A stretch of 64,000 nucleotides of DNA from CAWHPS01 sp963831235 (GTDB taxonomy: Bacteria > Fibrobacterota > OXYB2-FULL-49-7 > JAEUSG01), in NCBI GenBank assembly GCA_963831235.1, contig CAWHPS010000061.1:1-64000 (forward strand), read 5' to 3'. Position 1 is the first letter of the stretch; each line of letters begins with the position of its first letter. Made by a program: the position numbers and the translations under genes. Below the pieces are notes generated by a model. The model made no database searches. It saw only the letters and a program-made list of their open reading frames with translations, and was not told where the DNA came from. This document shows, piece after piece, positions 52,212-60,165 of this stretch.

Positions 52212-53041
52212 TTATTCGTCAACAAGCTGTCAAGAATACCTTCAAGTGAATCGGACGGCACCACACCGTACACGCGGTTTGTCTCCAGACCGTCCTGCAT
52301 GAAAACAAAAGCAGGCCACGTGCTTGGATTAAACACATACTTCAGAGAATCGTCCACATCCAGGTTGACCTTTCCAATAAGCGCCCTGTCTTTGTATTGC
52401 AGCGCCAAATCAGCCACTACGCTCTCCATAGCGATGCAGTATCCACAATGGGGAGAATAAAAATCAACCATGGCAACGCGGCCTGGAACCGTCGTAATTT
52501 CTTTGAAATTCGTTTTATCGAGCATGATTACGCCGCTGGGAATGGTGTCCTTAGGCGCAGTTGACGTGTCCGCGGTATCGGGCGTCAACGTTCCGGCAAT
52601 CAACTGCCGTAAGAGGGCGGCAAGCGTGTCAACGGCCGAAGAGTCGGGCGACGGAAAGGCGCGGCGCGTGATTTCCACCCCATTGCGGAATAAAATATAA
52701 GAGGGAATAGTTGTTATTGAAAAACGCTTCCATAAAGAATCATTATCGCTATTTGAGGCGCCGATTATTGCGGAATCGCCCAGTACCCTGGAAAGGCTGT
52801 CAATTACCCAGGCCATACCCGCGCAAACAGGACATTGAGGCGAATAAAATTCCACCAGAGCCGTAACACCCGAATCAACTATCAGCGAGTCAAAATTACC
52901 CGTAGTAATAACGATTACGCTGTCGGAGACCGTAAGAACAGCCGGATCCACGGCAGTCGGTTTTTTTACACAACCAAAGAACATCACAACCGTCAAGACA
53001 GCGAATGCCGTCATCATAAAGAATATTTTTTGCGCATTCAT
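52208..53041 (-). CDS. Lipoprotein with two thioredoxin domains
   Basis: 277 residues. ATG 53041 is preferred because the GAGAGG site is seven bases away; ATG 53047 would be one base from it. The lipobox FFGC comes near residue 24. Two thioredoxin domains follow, with active sites CPVC (in YSPQCPVCAGM) and CGYC (in YSPHCGYCIAM), joined by a Thr/Asp-rich linker. A periplasmic reductant or disulfide carrier for the adjacent ArsG-type permease, which is of the CcdA/DsbD fold, is likely. Confidence 0.88.
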   Translation of the reverse strand: MNAQKIFFMMTAFAVLTVVMFFGCVKKPTAVDPAVLTVSDSVIVITTGNFDSLIVDSGVTALVEFYSPQCPVCAGMAWVIDSLSRVLGDSAIIGASNSDNDSLWKRFSITTIPSYILFRNGVEITRRAFPSPDSSAVDTLAALLRQLIAGTLTPDTADTSTAPKDTIPSGVIMLDKTNFKEITTVPGRVAMVDFYSPHCGYCIAMESVVADLALQYKDRALIGKVNLDVDDSLKYVFNPSTWPAFVFMQDGLETNRVYGVVPSDSLEGILDSLLTNK

Positions 53042-53053
53042 AAACATGCCTCT

Positions 53054-53740
53054 CTACAGACTGAGTGTCTGGACAAGTGTCATATAAATGCCGGCCCCCA
53101 GAAAAATCACGGCCATGACACGGCGAATCCAGAGCTCGATGGCCGTAAGCCTGGTAAAAATCCTGCCCACGGCCTGGACGCTGACCGCCATGACAACTGC
53201 GAAAACAAGGACCGGGATGGCTGTTCCAATACCGTAAATGGACGGAACAAGGACTGTTGATGAGTGACGGATGGCAATGGGAATTAGACTGCCGAAGAAG
53301 AGGGCAGCTGACACCGGACAAAAAGTTAGGGCAAACAAGAGCCCCAGGATCAATGCACCCCAGATACCCGCTTTATCAACACGTTTTCGTATCCTATCCG
53401 ATATTCCCCCTCCGGCAGTGCTGAAATCCACCAGACCGAAAAGGACAAGCGCCACCACAATCAGCAGGGGTCCCAGAACCTTGTTCATGTTTATTTGAAG
53501 AAACATGGATACATGGGGGATGGAAAGAAGACTTTTGGTCACAACGAAACCAACGACAAGATATGTAATCATCCGGCCAAGCGTATAGAGCAGTCCAGAC
53601 AAAAGAATGCTGTGTACGCTGCCCACTTTTCGGCCCACATAGGAAATGGCTGCGATGTTGGTCGCCAAAGGACAGGGGCTTATGGAGGTCGTGATCCCCA
53701 ACCATAAAGCCATTCCAAGATCAAACAACAGGGTATCCAT
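53054..53740 (-). CDS. ArsG/CcdA-type membrane permease
   Basis: 228 residues with six membrane helices and a Cys/Pro motif in each half (SISPCPLATN, LTFCPVSAAL) as in CcdA/DsbD proteins. The start MDTLLFDLGMALWLGITTSI and the downstream ArsF-like gene match the ArsG group reported for export of trivalent aromatic arsenicals. General electron transfer across the membrane is the alternative. It lies between thioredoxin genes, which fits either. Confidence 0.8.
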   Translation of the reverse strand: MDTLLFDLGMALWLGITTSISPCPLATNIAAISYVGRKVGSVHSILLSGLLYTLGRMITYLVVGFVVTKSLLSIPHVSMFLQINMNKVLGPLLIVVALVLFGLVDFSTAGGGISDRIRKRVDKAGIWGALILGLLFALTFCPVSAALFFGSLIPIAIRHSSTVLVPSIYGIGTAIPVLVFAVVMAVSVQAVGRIFTRLTAIELWIRRVMAVIFLGAGIYMTLVQTLSL

Positions 53741-53742
53741 AT

Positions 53743-54267
53743 TTATGATCCCAGAAAAGCTTTAACTTCTTTGGCGATATAGGCCTTGAATTCCTCCTCC
53801 TGACCAATCATGTTCCACACCTGATCCAGATACTTCCATTTTGTCTGTTTTCCACTATTTAGGTCGGAAAGAACCACGGACTTGGTAAATAATCCGTATT
53901 CATCAATAAAATGCTTGTTCTGTGGCTCTTCTATATTCAGCATTTTAAAAACAATCCGTCCACTTTTCAGTTCATTGGCAAAGTATTCGTCCAAGGCCTT
54001 GCGTGTTGTACCCTCAATGAAAATGCAGGAATGACAGCGCTGGCTGGTCATGAAATAATAGACCACGAGCTGTCGCGCTTCCTGTTTGTCCGTTGTATCA
54101 GATGCAACGGATTTTGGCTGGTTGACAACAGCGGCTGTCTTGGACTGAGTGTTTTCCTTTTTTGAGAGAGGTGCTTTCCCAAAAGTTGAAACAGACCATG
54201 TTCCAATTAAAACCAGGGTAATAATAAACAGTAAATTCCTGATCCATGTTTTCGATTTTTTGCCCAC
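53743..54267 (-). CDS. ArsF-family thioredoxin-fold protein
   Basis: 174 residues from GTG 54267, chosen because AAGGAGG lies five bases upstream; an in-frame TTG at 54288 has no site. A membrane anchor (about 11-28) and a linker precede a thioredoxin-like domain with TSQRCHSCIFIE (CxxC), KMLNIEEPQNKHFIDEYGLF and WKYLDQVWNMIG. This matches the ArsF family described with ArsE and ArsG in nitroaromatic arsenical resistance. The role here is inferred from family and gene order. Confidence 0.8.
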   Translation of the reverse strand: MGKKSKTWIRNLLFIITLVLIGTWSVSTFGKAPLSKKENTQSKTAAVVNQPKSVASDTTDKQEARQLVVYYFMTSQRCHSCIFIEGTTRKALDEYFANELKSGRIVFKMLNIEEPQNKHFIDEYGLFTKSVVLSDLNSGKQTKWKYLDQVWNMIGQEEEFKAYIAKEVKAFLGS

Positions 54268-54284
54268 TGCAGCCTCCTTTTTTT

Positions 54285-54521
54285 TCAACCGGTAATTAGT
54301 TTTTTTAATTCTTCATGGTTCGGTACACGACCAACCGACTTGACTTCGCCGTCAACAGCAAGGGCAGGTGTCATCATCACGTTGAATTTCATGATTTCGG
54401 TGATATCCGTCACCTTGGTGAGTTGGTATTCGATACCCAGATCCTTGGCGGCCTGTTCTGTAGCTTCCGCCAGTTTTTTACACTTCGGACATCCTGTGCC
54501 CAGAATTTGCAGTTTCTTCAT
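54285..54521 (-). CDS. Small thioredoxin-like redox disulfide protein
   Basis: 78 residues from ATG 54521 (AGAGG site); an in-frame GTG lies at 54527. The fold is the glutaredoxin-like TM0996/MTH895 type with motif TGCPKCKKL (CxxC) and TPALAVDGEV holding the cis-Pro. Such proteins accompany permeases of the ArsP/SO_0444 type. It may serve as the reductant that ArsE provides in other arsEFG loci, which is inference. Confidence 0.88.
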   Translation of the reverse strand: MKKLQILGTGCPKCKKLAEATEQAAKDLGIEYQLTKVTDITEIMKFNVMMTPALAVDGEVKSVGRVPNHEELKKLITG

Positions 54522-54534
54522 ATCCACCTCTCAT

Positions 54535-55557
54535 TTATAAAAGTGCGTTAAACAGAAATCCTACCAGCAGTATGCCAATCCCAACTACACCGATAAAAAC
54601 CCCAATCAGTCTGGGCTTGAGTACTTTCCTTAATATGACCATTTCCGGAAGCGACAAGCCGATGACAGACATCATGAAGGCCAGCACCGTCCCAAGAGCC
54701 GCACCTTTGGCCAATAGCGCTTCGACAATGGGGATAATACCAGCCGCATTGGAATACATGGGAATGCCTATAAGTACGGCAAGCGGCACCGACCACCAGG
54801 CATGCGCGCCCATGATTTTCGCCATCAGACCCTGGGGCACAAACCCGTGTATAGCAGCGCCTACCAGAATGCCGGCCACAATATAAGGCCAGACTTTAAG
54901 GACAATCTCTTTGACCGCTTGCCTGCCGTATTCTATGCGGTCAGACCAGGTTATTCCGACATCCAGTCCGGCTGTGTTGCCCATGCGCATCTCGTACACC
55001 CATCCCTCGACATGTTTTTCCATGCCAAGCTTACCTATGGTGATACCCGCAAACAGTGCGATGCAAAGGCCTGTCACTAGATATAAGACGGCTATTTTCC
55101 AGCCGAAAAGGCCGAACAACAGCACCAGTGCAATTTCGTTGACCATGGGCGCAGATATGAGAAAGGAAAATGTTACTCCGAGCGGAACCCCAGCCTGTAC
55201 AAAGCCGATGAATAAGGGAACTGCGGAACAAGAACAGAAGGGCGTGACAACACCAAGCAGCGCGGCCAAGCCGTTGCCAACAATGGTTTTTCTTCCAGCA
55301 AGGATTTGCCGGGTTTTTTCAGGGGTAAAGAATGAACGGATAATGCCGATTCCGAACACGATAAGCGTCAGCAACATAATGACTTTAGGTGTGTCGTAAA
55401 AGAAAAAAGAGACTGCATCACCCAGGTTAGAACCGGGCATGAGCCCAAGTCCTGTGAAGGTCAGGAATTCAGCCGCGCTTTTGAGTTGGCTGTATATCAA
55501 CACCCATACAACCAACGCTGCGGCAATAATGAAAAGCTTACTCTTAATGGGTTGCAT
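54535..55557 (-). CDS. ArsP/DUF318-family permease
   Basis: 340 residues with eight to ten helices. The family motif TPFCSCSAVPLF holds the paired Cys thought to bind trivalent organoarsenicals or soft metals; a second-half motif GIPMYSNAAGIIPI follows. It exports its substrate across the inner membrane. It is the first structural gene after the ArsR repressor gene, 9 bases away. Confidence 0.9.
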   Translation of the reverse strand: MQPIKSKLFIIAAALVVWVLIYSQLKSAAEFLTFTGLGLMPGSNLGDAVSFFFYDTPKVIMLLTLIVFGIGIIRSFFTPEKTRQILAGRKTIVGNGLAALLGVVTPFCSCSAVPLFIGFVQAGVPLGVTFSFLISAPMVNEIALVLLFGLFGWKIAVLYLVTGLCIALFAGITIGKLGMEKHVEGWVYEMRMGNTAGLDVGITWSDRIEYGRQAVKEIVLKVWPYIVAGILVGAAIHGFVPQGLMAKIMGAHAWWSVPLAVLIGIPMYSNAAGIIPIVEALLAKGAALGTVLAFMMSVIGLSLPEMVILRKVLKPRLIGVFIGVVGIGILLVGFLFNALL

Positions 55558-55566
55558 GCATGACCT

Positions 55567-55890
55567 CTATTTATTGGCCAGGGCTATATGCTCTTTTGCC
55601 GTGGCCTGAAGCACTTTTTCAACGCAGTCAAGGAAATTTAAAGCGCAAGGGGCCTTAAGGCTGTAAAAGACCATAAGTCCGCGTTTATCATCTGATACAA
55701 TACCGGCATTCTTCAGTATGGACAGATGTTTGGAAATGGTTGAAATTTCTACTCCGACTTTGTCAGTGAGTTCGCAGACGCAATGCTCTCTTTTCGACAA
55801 AAGGTCAACGAGCATTAAGCGGGTGGGGTGGGCCATGGCCTTTATAATGTTGGCACGCGCTTCGTATCTGGCGAATAATTGTTTATTCAT
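55567..55890 (-). CDS. arsR: ArsR/SmtB-family repressor
   Basis: 107 residues with a winged helix (VGVEISTISKHLSILKNAGIV) and the metalloid-binding motif REHCVCELTD (CxC) in the alpha-3 region. Metalloid binding releases it from the operator. A perfect dyad at 55921-55944 lies just upstream of its start. Confidence 0.93.
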   Translation of the reverse strand: MNKQLFARYEARANIIKAMAHPTRLMLVDLLSKREHCVCELTDKVGVEISTISKHLSILKNAGIVSDDKRGLMVFYSLKAPCALNFLDCVEKVLQATAKEHIALANK

Positions 55891-55920
55891 CCGGCATTTC
55901 TATTTTATGTGATTTATTAT

Positions 55921-55944
55921 CTATTTGGTAAAATAGGCAAATAG
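55921..55944. promoter_or_regulatory. Probable ArsR operator
   Basis: CTATTTG and CAAATAG form a perfect 7-base inverted repeat 10 bases apart, extended by imperfect TTAT/ATAA arms. It lies 31 bases upstream of arsR. Confidence 0.65.
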
Positions 55945-55992
55945 TGATAAATAAGTCAATAGACGGGACAAGAACCGTGGATGACAGGCTAA

Positions 55993-56880
55993 CTACTGCT
56001 CACTTACAACCACCTGGTTCTTTCCGTTTCGTTTGGCCTGATACAACGCCATGTCAGCACTTTTCACCAGTGCTTGAGAATTACAGACCTCCCTGGAACA
56101 TGATGCCACGCCTATGCTGACTGTAATCACAAGGCCATCTGGTTTGCTTTCCGCAAGTTTAGCACGCAGTCTTTCTGCAAAGATGGCTGTCTCCATTAAA
56201 TCCGTTGAAGGCAGGATCACGGCAAATTCCTCTCCGCCATATCGATAGCAGATATCGGAATCACGGGAACTCTGACGGATTGTTGAACCGATCAATGCTA
56301 GAATTTTATCGCCCTCCTGATGCCCGTAATGGTCATTTTTCTCCTTGAAATCATCAACATCAAGCATCATTATCGAAACCATTGTGCCGTAACGGACATA
56401 CCGTGCAACCTCCATATCAACTCTCTGATAGAAGCAGGCATGGTTGAACAGCCCTGTCAAACTATCATGAAGCGACAAATGCACGATTTCAGCGATCTGC
56501 TCTTCGTCGATTACAGTGGCTGCATGCAGAGTAGCTGTCAAGTTTGAGAGGTAATCAAGTGATGCAACTGCAATTCGGATATTACGTTCCATTTTCAAAG
56601 ACATCTGATATTTATGCTGAAGTATTTTGTTCCAAAGGTTTTCAGCGGCAAGGGGTGAAAAAAGACGGTGAGTTATTGAATAAAGCAGGTCGCCATAAAA
56701 CCGATCCCCACGCTGTGACTTTAATTTTTCAACCTGCTCATTTTCAGCATCGGTAAGTATTCGATCGCCGGCCAGTGCAGATACAAGATCAAGTGAAATC
56801 GCTTCGCACGAAAGAAACTTTTCCAATGTTTCATTATCCGGCTTATTTCCGATGTCACTGCTTTTTTGTGTTGTTTCCAT
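55993..56880 (-). CDS. Diguanylate cyclase (GGDEF domain)
   Basis: 295 residues from ATG 56880 (AGGA nine bases upstream); the frame opens earlier only with a TTG. An N-terminal helical domain of about 130 residues without known homology precedes a GGDEF domain with DDFKEKNDHYGHQEGD and the active site YGGEEF. No RxxD inhibitory site is seen five residues before it. It makes cyclic di-GMP, often a switch for polysaccharide synthesis, and is divergent from the polysaccharide operon at 57182. Confidence 0.93.
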   Translation of the reverse strand: METTQKSSDIGNKPDNETLEKFLSCEAISLDLVSALAGDRILTDAENEQVEKLKSQRGDRFYGDLLYSITHRLFSPLAAENLWNKILQHKYQMSLKMERNIRIAVASLDYLSNLTATLHAATVIDEEQIAEIVHLSLHDSLTGLFNHACFYQRVDMEVARYVRYGTMVSIMMLDVDDFKEKNDHYGHQEGDKILALIGSTIRQSSRDSDICYRYGGEEFAVILPSTDLMETAIFAERLRAKLAESKPDGLVITVSIGVASCSREVCNSQALVKSADMALYQAKRNGKNQVVVSEQ

Positions 56881-57118
56881 TAAAACAATCCTGGTCAATG
56901 GTCCTTTTTCATAATTGACATATTGCAAATATATATTGCTCTCGAATTTATATCAGCAATTTCAAAGCCATGCATAAAAATCAATGGATATTGCGTGTCA
57001 GGCATAAGGGATCGTCAAAATTTACAAAATTGAGAAAATCCTTAATGGAAACGAAGAATAAAGCTTTAGAAGATGCGGATCCTCGGAAAAAACTCAAAGA
57101 AACATCATTAAAGGTGGT

Positions 57119-57134
57119 TGGCATAAGCTTTGCG
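57119..57134 (+). promoter_or_regulatory. Sigma-54 promoter of the second polysaccharide operon
   Basis: TGGCATAAGCTTTGCG has the GG and GC elements 12 bases apart and is close to consensus. The start would be near 57145, 37 bases before the sugar transferase ATG. The rest of the gap back to 56880 is AT rich with no gene. Confidence 0.68.
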
Positions 57135-57181
57135 ATGCCATATATATAAGGGAATGATATTTTGGAAACCTAAGAGTCTGT

Positions 57182-58300
57182 ATGATAAAAAAGATAGAAG
57201 ACCTATTCTTGAACTTATATGTTGACGTAAAGGGCCAAGCCGGAATATTTAAAGAGGATTCATTCCGTGAGATGCTTACAATTGAACGGAAGAGAACAGA
57301 GCGCTCAAAAAAACCTTTTCTTCTAATGCTTATTGACATTACTTCTCTTTTAGCAGAAAAGGAACCTGATAGTTGCATAATGATGGTAATAGATTCTTTA
57401 CATTCTTCAACCAGGGAAATTGATATTAAAGGATGGTATAAAAATGGAAAGGTTTTAGGGATAATTTTTACAGAAGTGGATGCTGCCAGTCAGCCGTATA
57501 TTTTGTATAAGATTAGAGCGAGCCTTGCAAAGCGCCTCAATCCCAATCAGGCAAAACTGATTAGTATCACCTTTTCCTGTTTTCCGGATTCACAGACAGA
57601 CCAATTGAATCCAAGAGAATCGCTGGATATGTTCTACCCGGATATTAAAGAAGAACAGGAAAAAGCCAATTTGTCTCAAATAAAAAGGGCAGTTGATATT
57701 ATCGGTAGTTTCATTCTAATTGTTTTATTGCTGCCATTGTTTCTTGCCATAGCCTTGCTGGTTAAAATAACATCAAAGGGACCTATTGTTTTCAAGCAAA
57801 CTCGATTGGGGTATGGCGGAAAAGAATTTACGTTTCTTAAATTCAGGTCCATGCATGCGAATGCTGATGCTTCCTTCCATGAAAAATACATACAATTACT
57901 TATGGAAGGAGAAAGCAATGAGGCATCCGGTAAAAATCAAATTTGGCAAAAGCTTAAAAACGATCCAAGGATCACGTTGCTTGGTCGTTTCTTGCGAAAA
58001 ACAAGCATGGATGAGCTTCCTCAGCTTTTCAATGTATTGAAAGGGGACATGGCGCTTGTAGGTCCCAGGCCGCCCATTCCTTATGAATATCATAAATATC
58101 AAATCTGGCACAAACAACGCGTGCTGGAATGTAAGCCAGGAATCACTGGTTTGTGGCAGGTTAAAGGGCGCAGCGCAACAACCTTCGACACAATGGTCCG
58201 TATGGATATCCAGTATTTCAGGCAATGGTCAATATGGCTTGATCTCAAGCTTTTATTTCAAACACCTTTAGCGGTCTTTTCAACACGAGGAGCTGCTTGA
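57182..58300 (+). CDS. Initiating sugar-phosphate transferase with N-terminal GGDEF-like domain
   Basis: 372 residues. Residues 1-150 look like a degenerate GGDEF fold (FREMLTIERKRTERSKKPF, LLMLIDI) without the active-site loop. Residue 165 onward is a bacterial sugar transferase: one membrane helix, KQTRLGYGGKEFTFLKFRSM, DELPQLFNVLKGDMALVGPR and KPGITGLWQV. It moves a sugar phosphate from UDP-sugar to undecaprenyl phosphate to begin repeat-unit synthesis. The fused domain may sense a nucleotide. First gene of a sigma-54 type operon. Confidence 0.9.
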   Translation: MIKKIEDLFLNLYVDVKGQAGIFKEDSFREMLTIERKRTERSKKPFLLMLIDITSLLAEKEPDSCIMMVIDSLHSSTREIDIKGWYKNGKVLGIIFTEVDAASQPYILYKIRASLAKRLNPNQAKLISITFSCFPDSQTDQLNPRESLDMFYPDIKEEQEKANLSQIKRAVDIIGSFILIVLLLPLFLAIALLVKITSKGPIVFKQTRLGYGGKEFTFLKFRSMHANADASFHEKYIQLLMEGESNEASGKNQIWQKLKNDPRITLLGRFLRKTSMDELPQLFNVLKGDMALVGPRPPIPYEYHKYQIWHKQRVLECKPGITGLWQVKGRSATTFDTMVRMDIQYFRQWSIWLDLKLLFQTPLAVFSTRGAA

Positions 58301-58347
58301 TTAGATAAAGCTTTGGGACAATTAAGGCAGTAAACATAAGGAGAAAC

Positions 58348-59475
58348 ATGGAAACTTTATCAGAATTGACTACATGGGAGCCGCCGAAAACAGTTGAGCT
58401 CATTCCGGATCTACAGATAGCAACCTCCATGCAGGGAAATGAACATTCAAGAAACAAGAAGGGGATACTTAATATAGGTGTAATAGGATATGGATATTGG
58501 GGCCCTAATATAGTCAGAAATTTTAATAGTACAGAGGGCGCACGTGTAGTCGCTATTTGTGACAAGGACCCTCAAGTGCTTAAAAAGGTCACCAAGGCCA
58601 ATCCAGGTGTTTTAGCAGTTACTTCAGTTGATGATATTGTAAAATCCAAGGATATTGATGTTGTTGCCATAGTAACATCAGTGTCAAGCCATTATCAATT
58701 GGCTCTCAAAGCGCTTGAAAACGGGAAACATATCTTTGTTGAAAAACCATTTACAACTTCAGTGGCTGATGCAATCTCACTTATTGAAGCAGCTGAAAAA
58801 CGCAATCTTAAAATAATGGTTGATCATACCTTTTTATTCACCGGGGCAGTAAGAAAGATCAAGGAACTCATCACAAGCAAAATACTCGGAAACATTTTCT
58901 ATTATGACTCGACACGCATAAATCTTGGTTTGTTCCAGCATGATATCAACGTTGTTTGGGACCTTGCACCCCATGATTTTGCAATCATGAATTACCTTAT
59001 AAGCGAAAGGCCGTCTTATATTTCAGCATTCGGGAAATCCCATGTCAACCACCTGGAAGATGTTGCATATATCAACCTGCATTTCAACAGCAACATCATT
59101 GCCCACTTCAGTGTAAACTGGATATCTCCTGTCAAGATTAGAAACGTTTTCATTGGCGGGGAAAAGAAAATGCTGGTCTGGGATGATATAAACGAGAATG
59201 AGAAAATTAAGGTTTATGACAAAGGCGTGGAGGTCGATTCCAAGGAAGGCATGTATGACGTGCTCTTGCATTATCGGACAGGAGATGTTCTGGCACCGCA
59301 CATAACCCAGACCGAAGCCCTGAAACTGGAGTGTGAACATTTCATAGGGTGCATTCAGAACAACACAAAGCCTTTAAGTGATGGTATGGCGGGCCTTGAG
59401 GTGGTAAAAATGCTGGAGGCTTGCAACAAATCAATCCATAATAACGGTAAAATGATAAGAGTGGATGATGTATAA
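58348..59475 (+). CDS. Gfo/Idh/MocA sugar-nucleotide dehydrogenase (WlbA-like)
   Basis: 375 residues. NAD-binding GVIGYGYWGPNIVRNF comes at about 48-63 after an unusual 45-residue N-terminal extension; VEKPFTTSVADA and the substrate domain follow. With the acetyltransferase and DegT aminotransferase encoded downstream, it matches the WlbA-WlbC-WlbB set that makes UDP-2,3-diacetamido-2,3-dideoxyuronic acid; WlbA oxidises C3. Confidence 0.88.
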   Translation: METLSELTTWEPPKTVELIPDLQIATSMQGNEHSRNKKGILNIGVIGYGYWGPNIVRNFNSTEGARVVAICDKDPQVLKKVTKANPGVLAVTSVDDIVKSKDIDVVAIVTSVSSHYQLALKALENGKHIFVEKPFTTSVADAISLIEAAEKRNLKIMVDHTFLFTGAVRKIKELITSKILGNIFYYDSTRINLGLFQHDINVVWDLAPHDFAIMNYLISERPSYISAFGKSHVNHLEDVAYINLHFNSNIIAHFSVNWISPVKIRNVFIGGEKKMLVWDDINENEKIKVYDKGVEVDSKEGMYDVLLHYRTGDVLAPHITQTEALKLECEHFIGCIQNNTKPLSDGMAGLEVVKMLEACNKSIHNNGKMIRVDDV

Positions 59476-59495
59476 TTAATGTTAATAACAAACAT

Positions 59496-59605
59496 AACTA
59501 TTCAGGCGCCTTTCCGGCCCCTCGATACACCAGCCGGTTGCAGGGTGTCCGCCGCAGGCGATATACCGGCTGGCACTCGGGGACCGGCAAGGTGTCTGAA
59601 TAGTT
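59496..59605. repeat. Long imperfect inverted repeat (cruciform-like element)
   Basis: AACTATTCAG at 59496 pairs with CTGAATAGTT at 59596, continuing as an imperfect stem (CCTT and CCGG blocks). An inner perfect pair CCAGCCGGT/ACCGGCTGG lies at 59530 and 59565. It is GC rich compared with its surroundings and sits inside an operon between two genes. Confidence 0.7.
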
Positions 59606-59637
59606 AGAAACAAACAATCAAGGAAAAGGTGGCACCA

Positions 59638-60165
59638 ATGGGAAATAATGAAATGATGATTGAAACAGAGGAAGTTTCGGTTGCAAAGGAAGACCTTGTC
59701 CGCTCAATTGCCCATGATGTTGTTCTGGGCCGCGGCACGGTTCTTGGAAAATTCGTCAACCTTTACGGTTGTTCGATAGGAGACAAAACCAGGATAGGTC
59801 CTTTTGTTGAAATCCAGAAAAAGGCCAGGATAGGTTGTAATTGCAAGATATCAAGCCATTCATTCATTTGTGAAGGGGTGACGGTTGAGGACAATGTTTT
59901 CATCGGACATGGTGTGATGTTTATAAACGACAAATATCCCAAGGCCACGAGCGGATCGGGAGCCTTGCAAACAGAGGCTGATTGGAATGTGGTCCCCACC
60001 TTGGTTAAAAAAGGGGCTTCAATCGGTTCGAATGCCACTGTTTTATGCAATGTCGTGATAGGGGAAAATGCTTTAGTTGGCGCTGGAAGCGTTGTAACAA
60101 AAAGTGTTTTACCAAATACCGTGGTTGCCGGAAATCCGGCCAGAATTATTGGGAGGCACGAATGA
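59638..60165 (+). CDS. Hexapeptide-repeat acetyltransferase (WlbB-like)
   Basis: 175 residues from ATG 59638; an upstream in-frame GTG at 59629 is less likely. A left-handed beta-helix with isoleucine/valine hexapeptides (IGPFVEIQKKARIGCN, IGSNATVLCNVVIGENALVG) matches sugar N-acetyltransferases. It probably acetylates the 3-amino group made by the DegT enzyme whose gene it overlaps (ATGA). Confidence 0.9.
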   Translation: MGNNEMMIETEEVSVAKEDLVRSIAHDVVLGRGTVLGKFVNLYGCSIGDKTRIGPFVEIQKKARIGCNCKISSHSFICEGVTVEDNVFIGHGVMFINDKYPKATSGSGALQTEADWNVVPTLVKKGASIGSNATVLCNVVIGENALVGAGSVVTKSVLPNTVVAGNPARIIGRHE

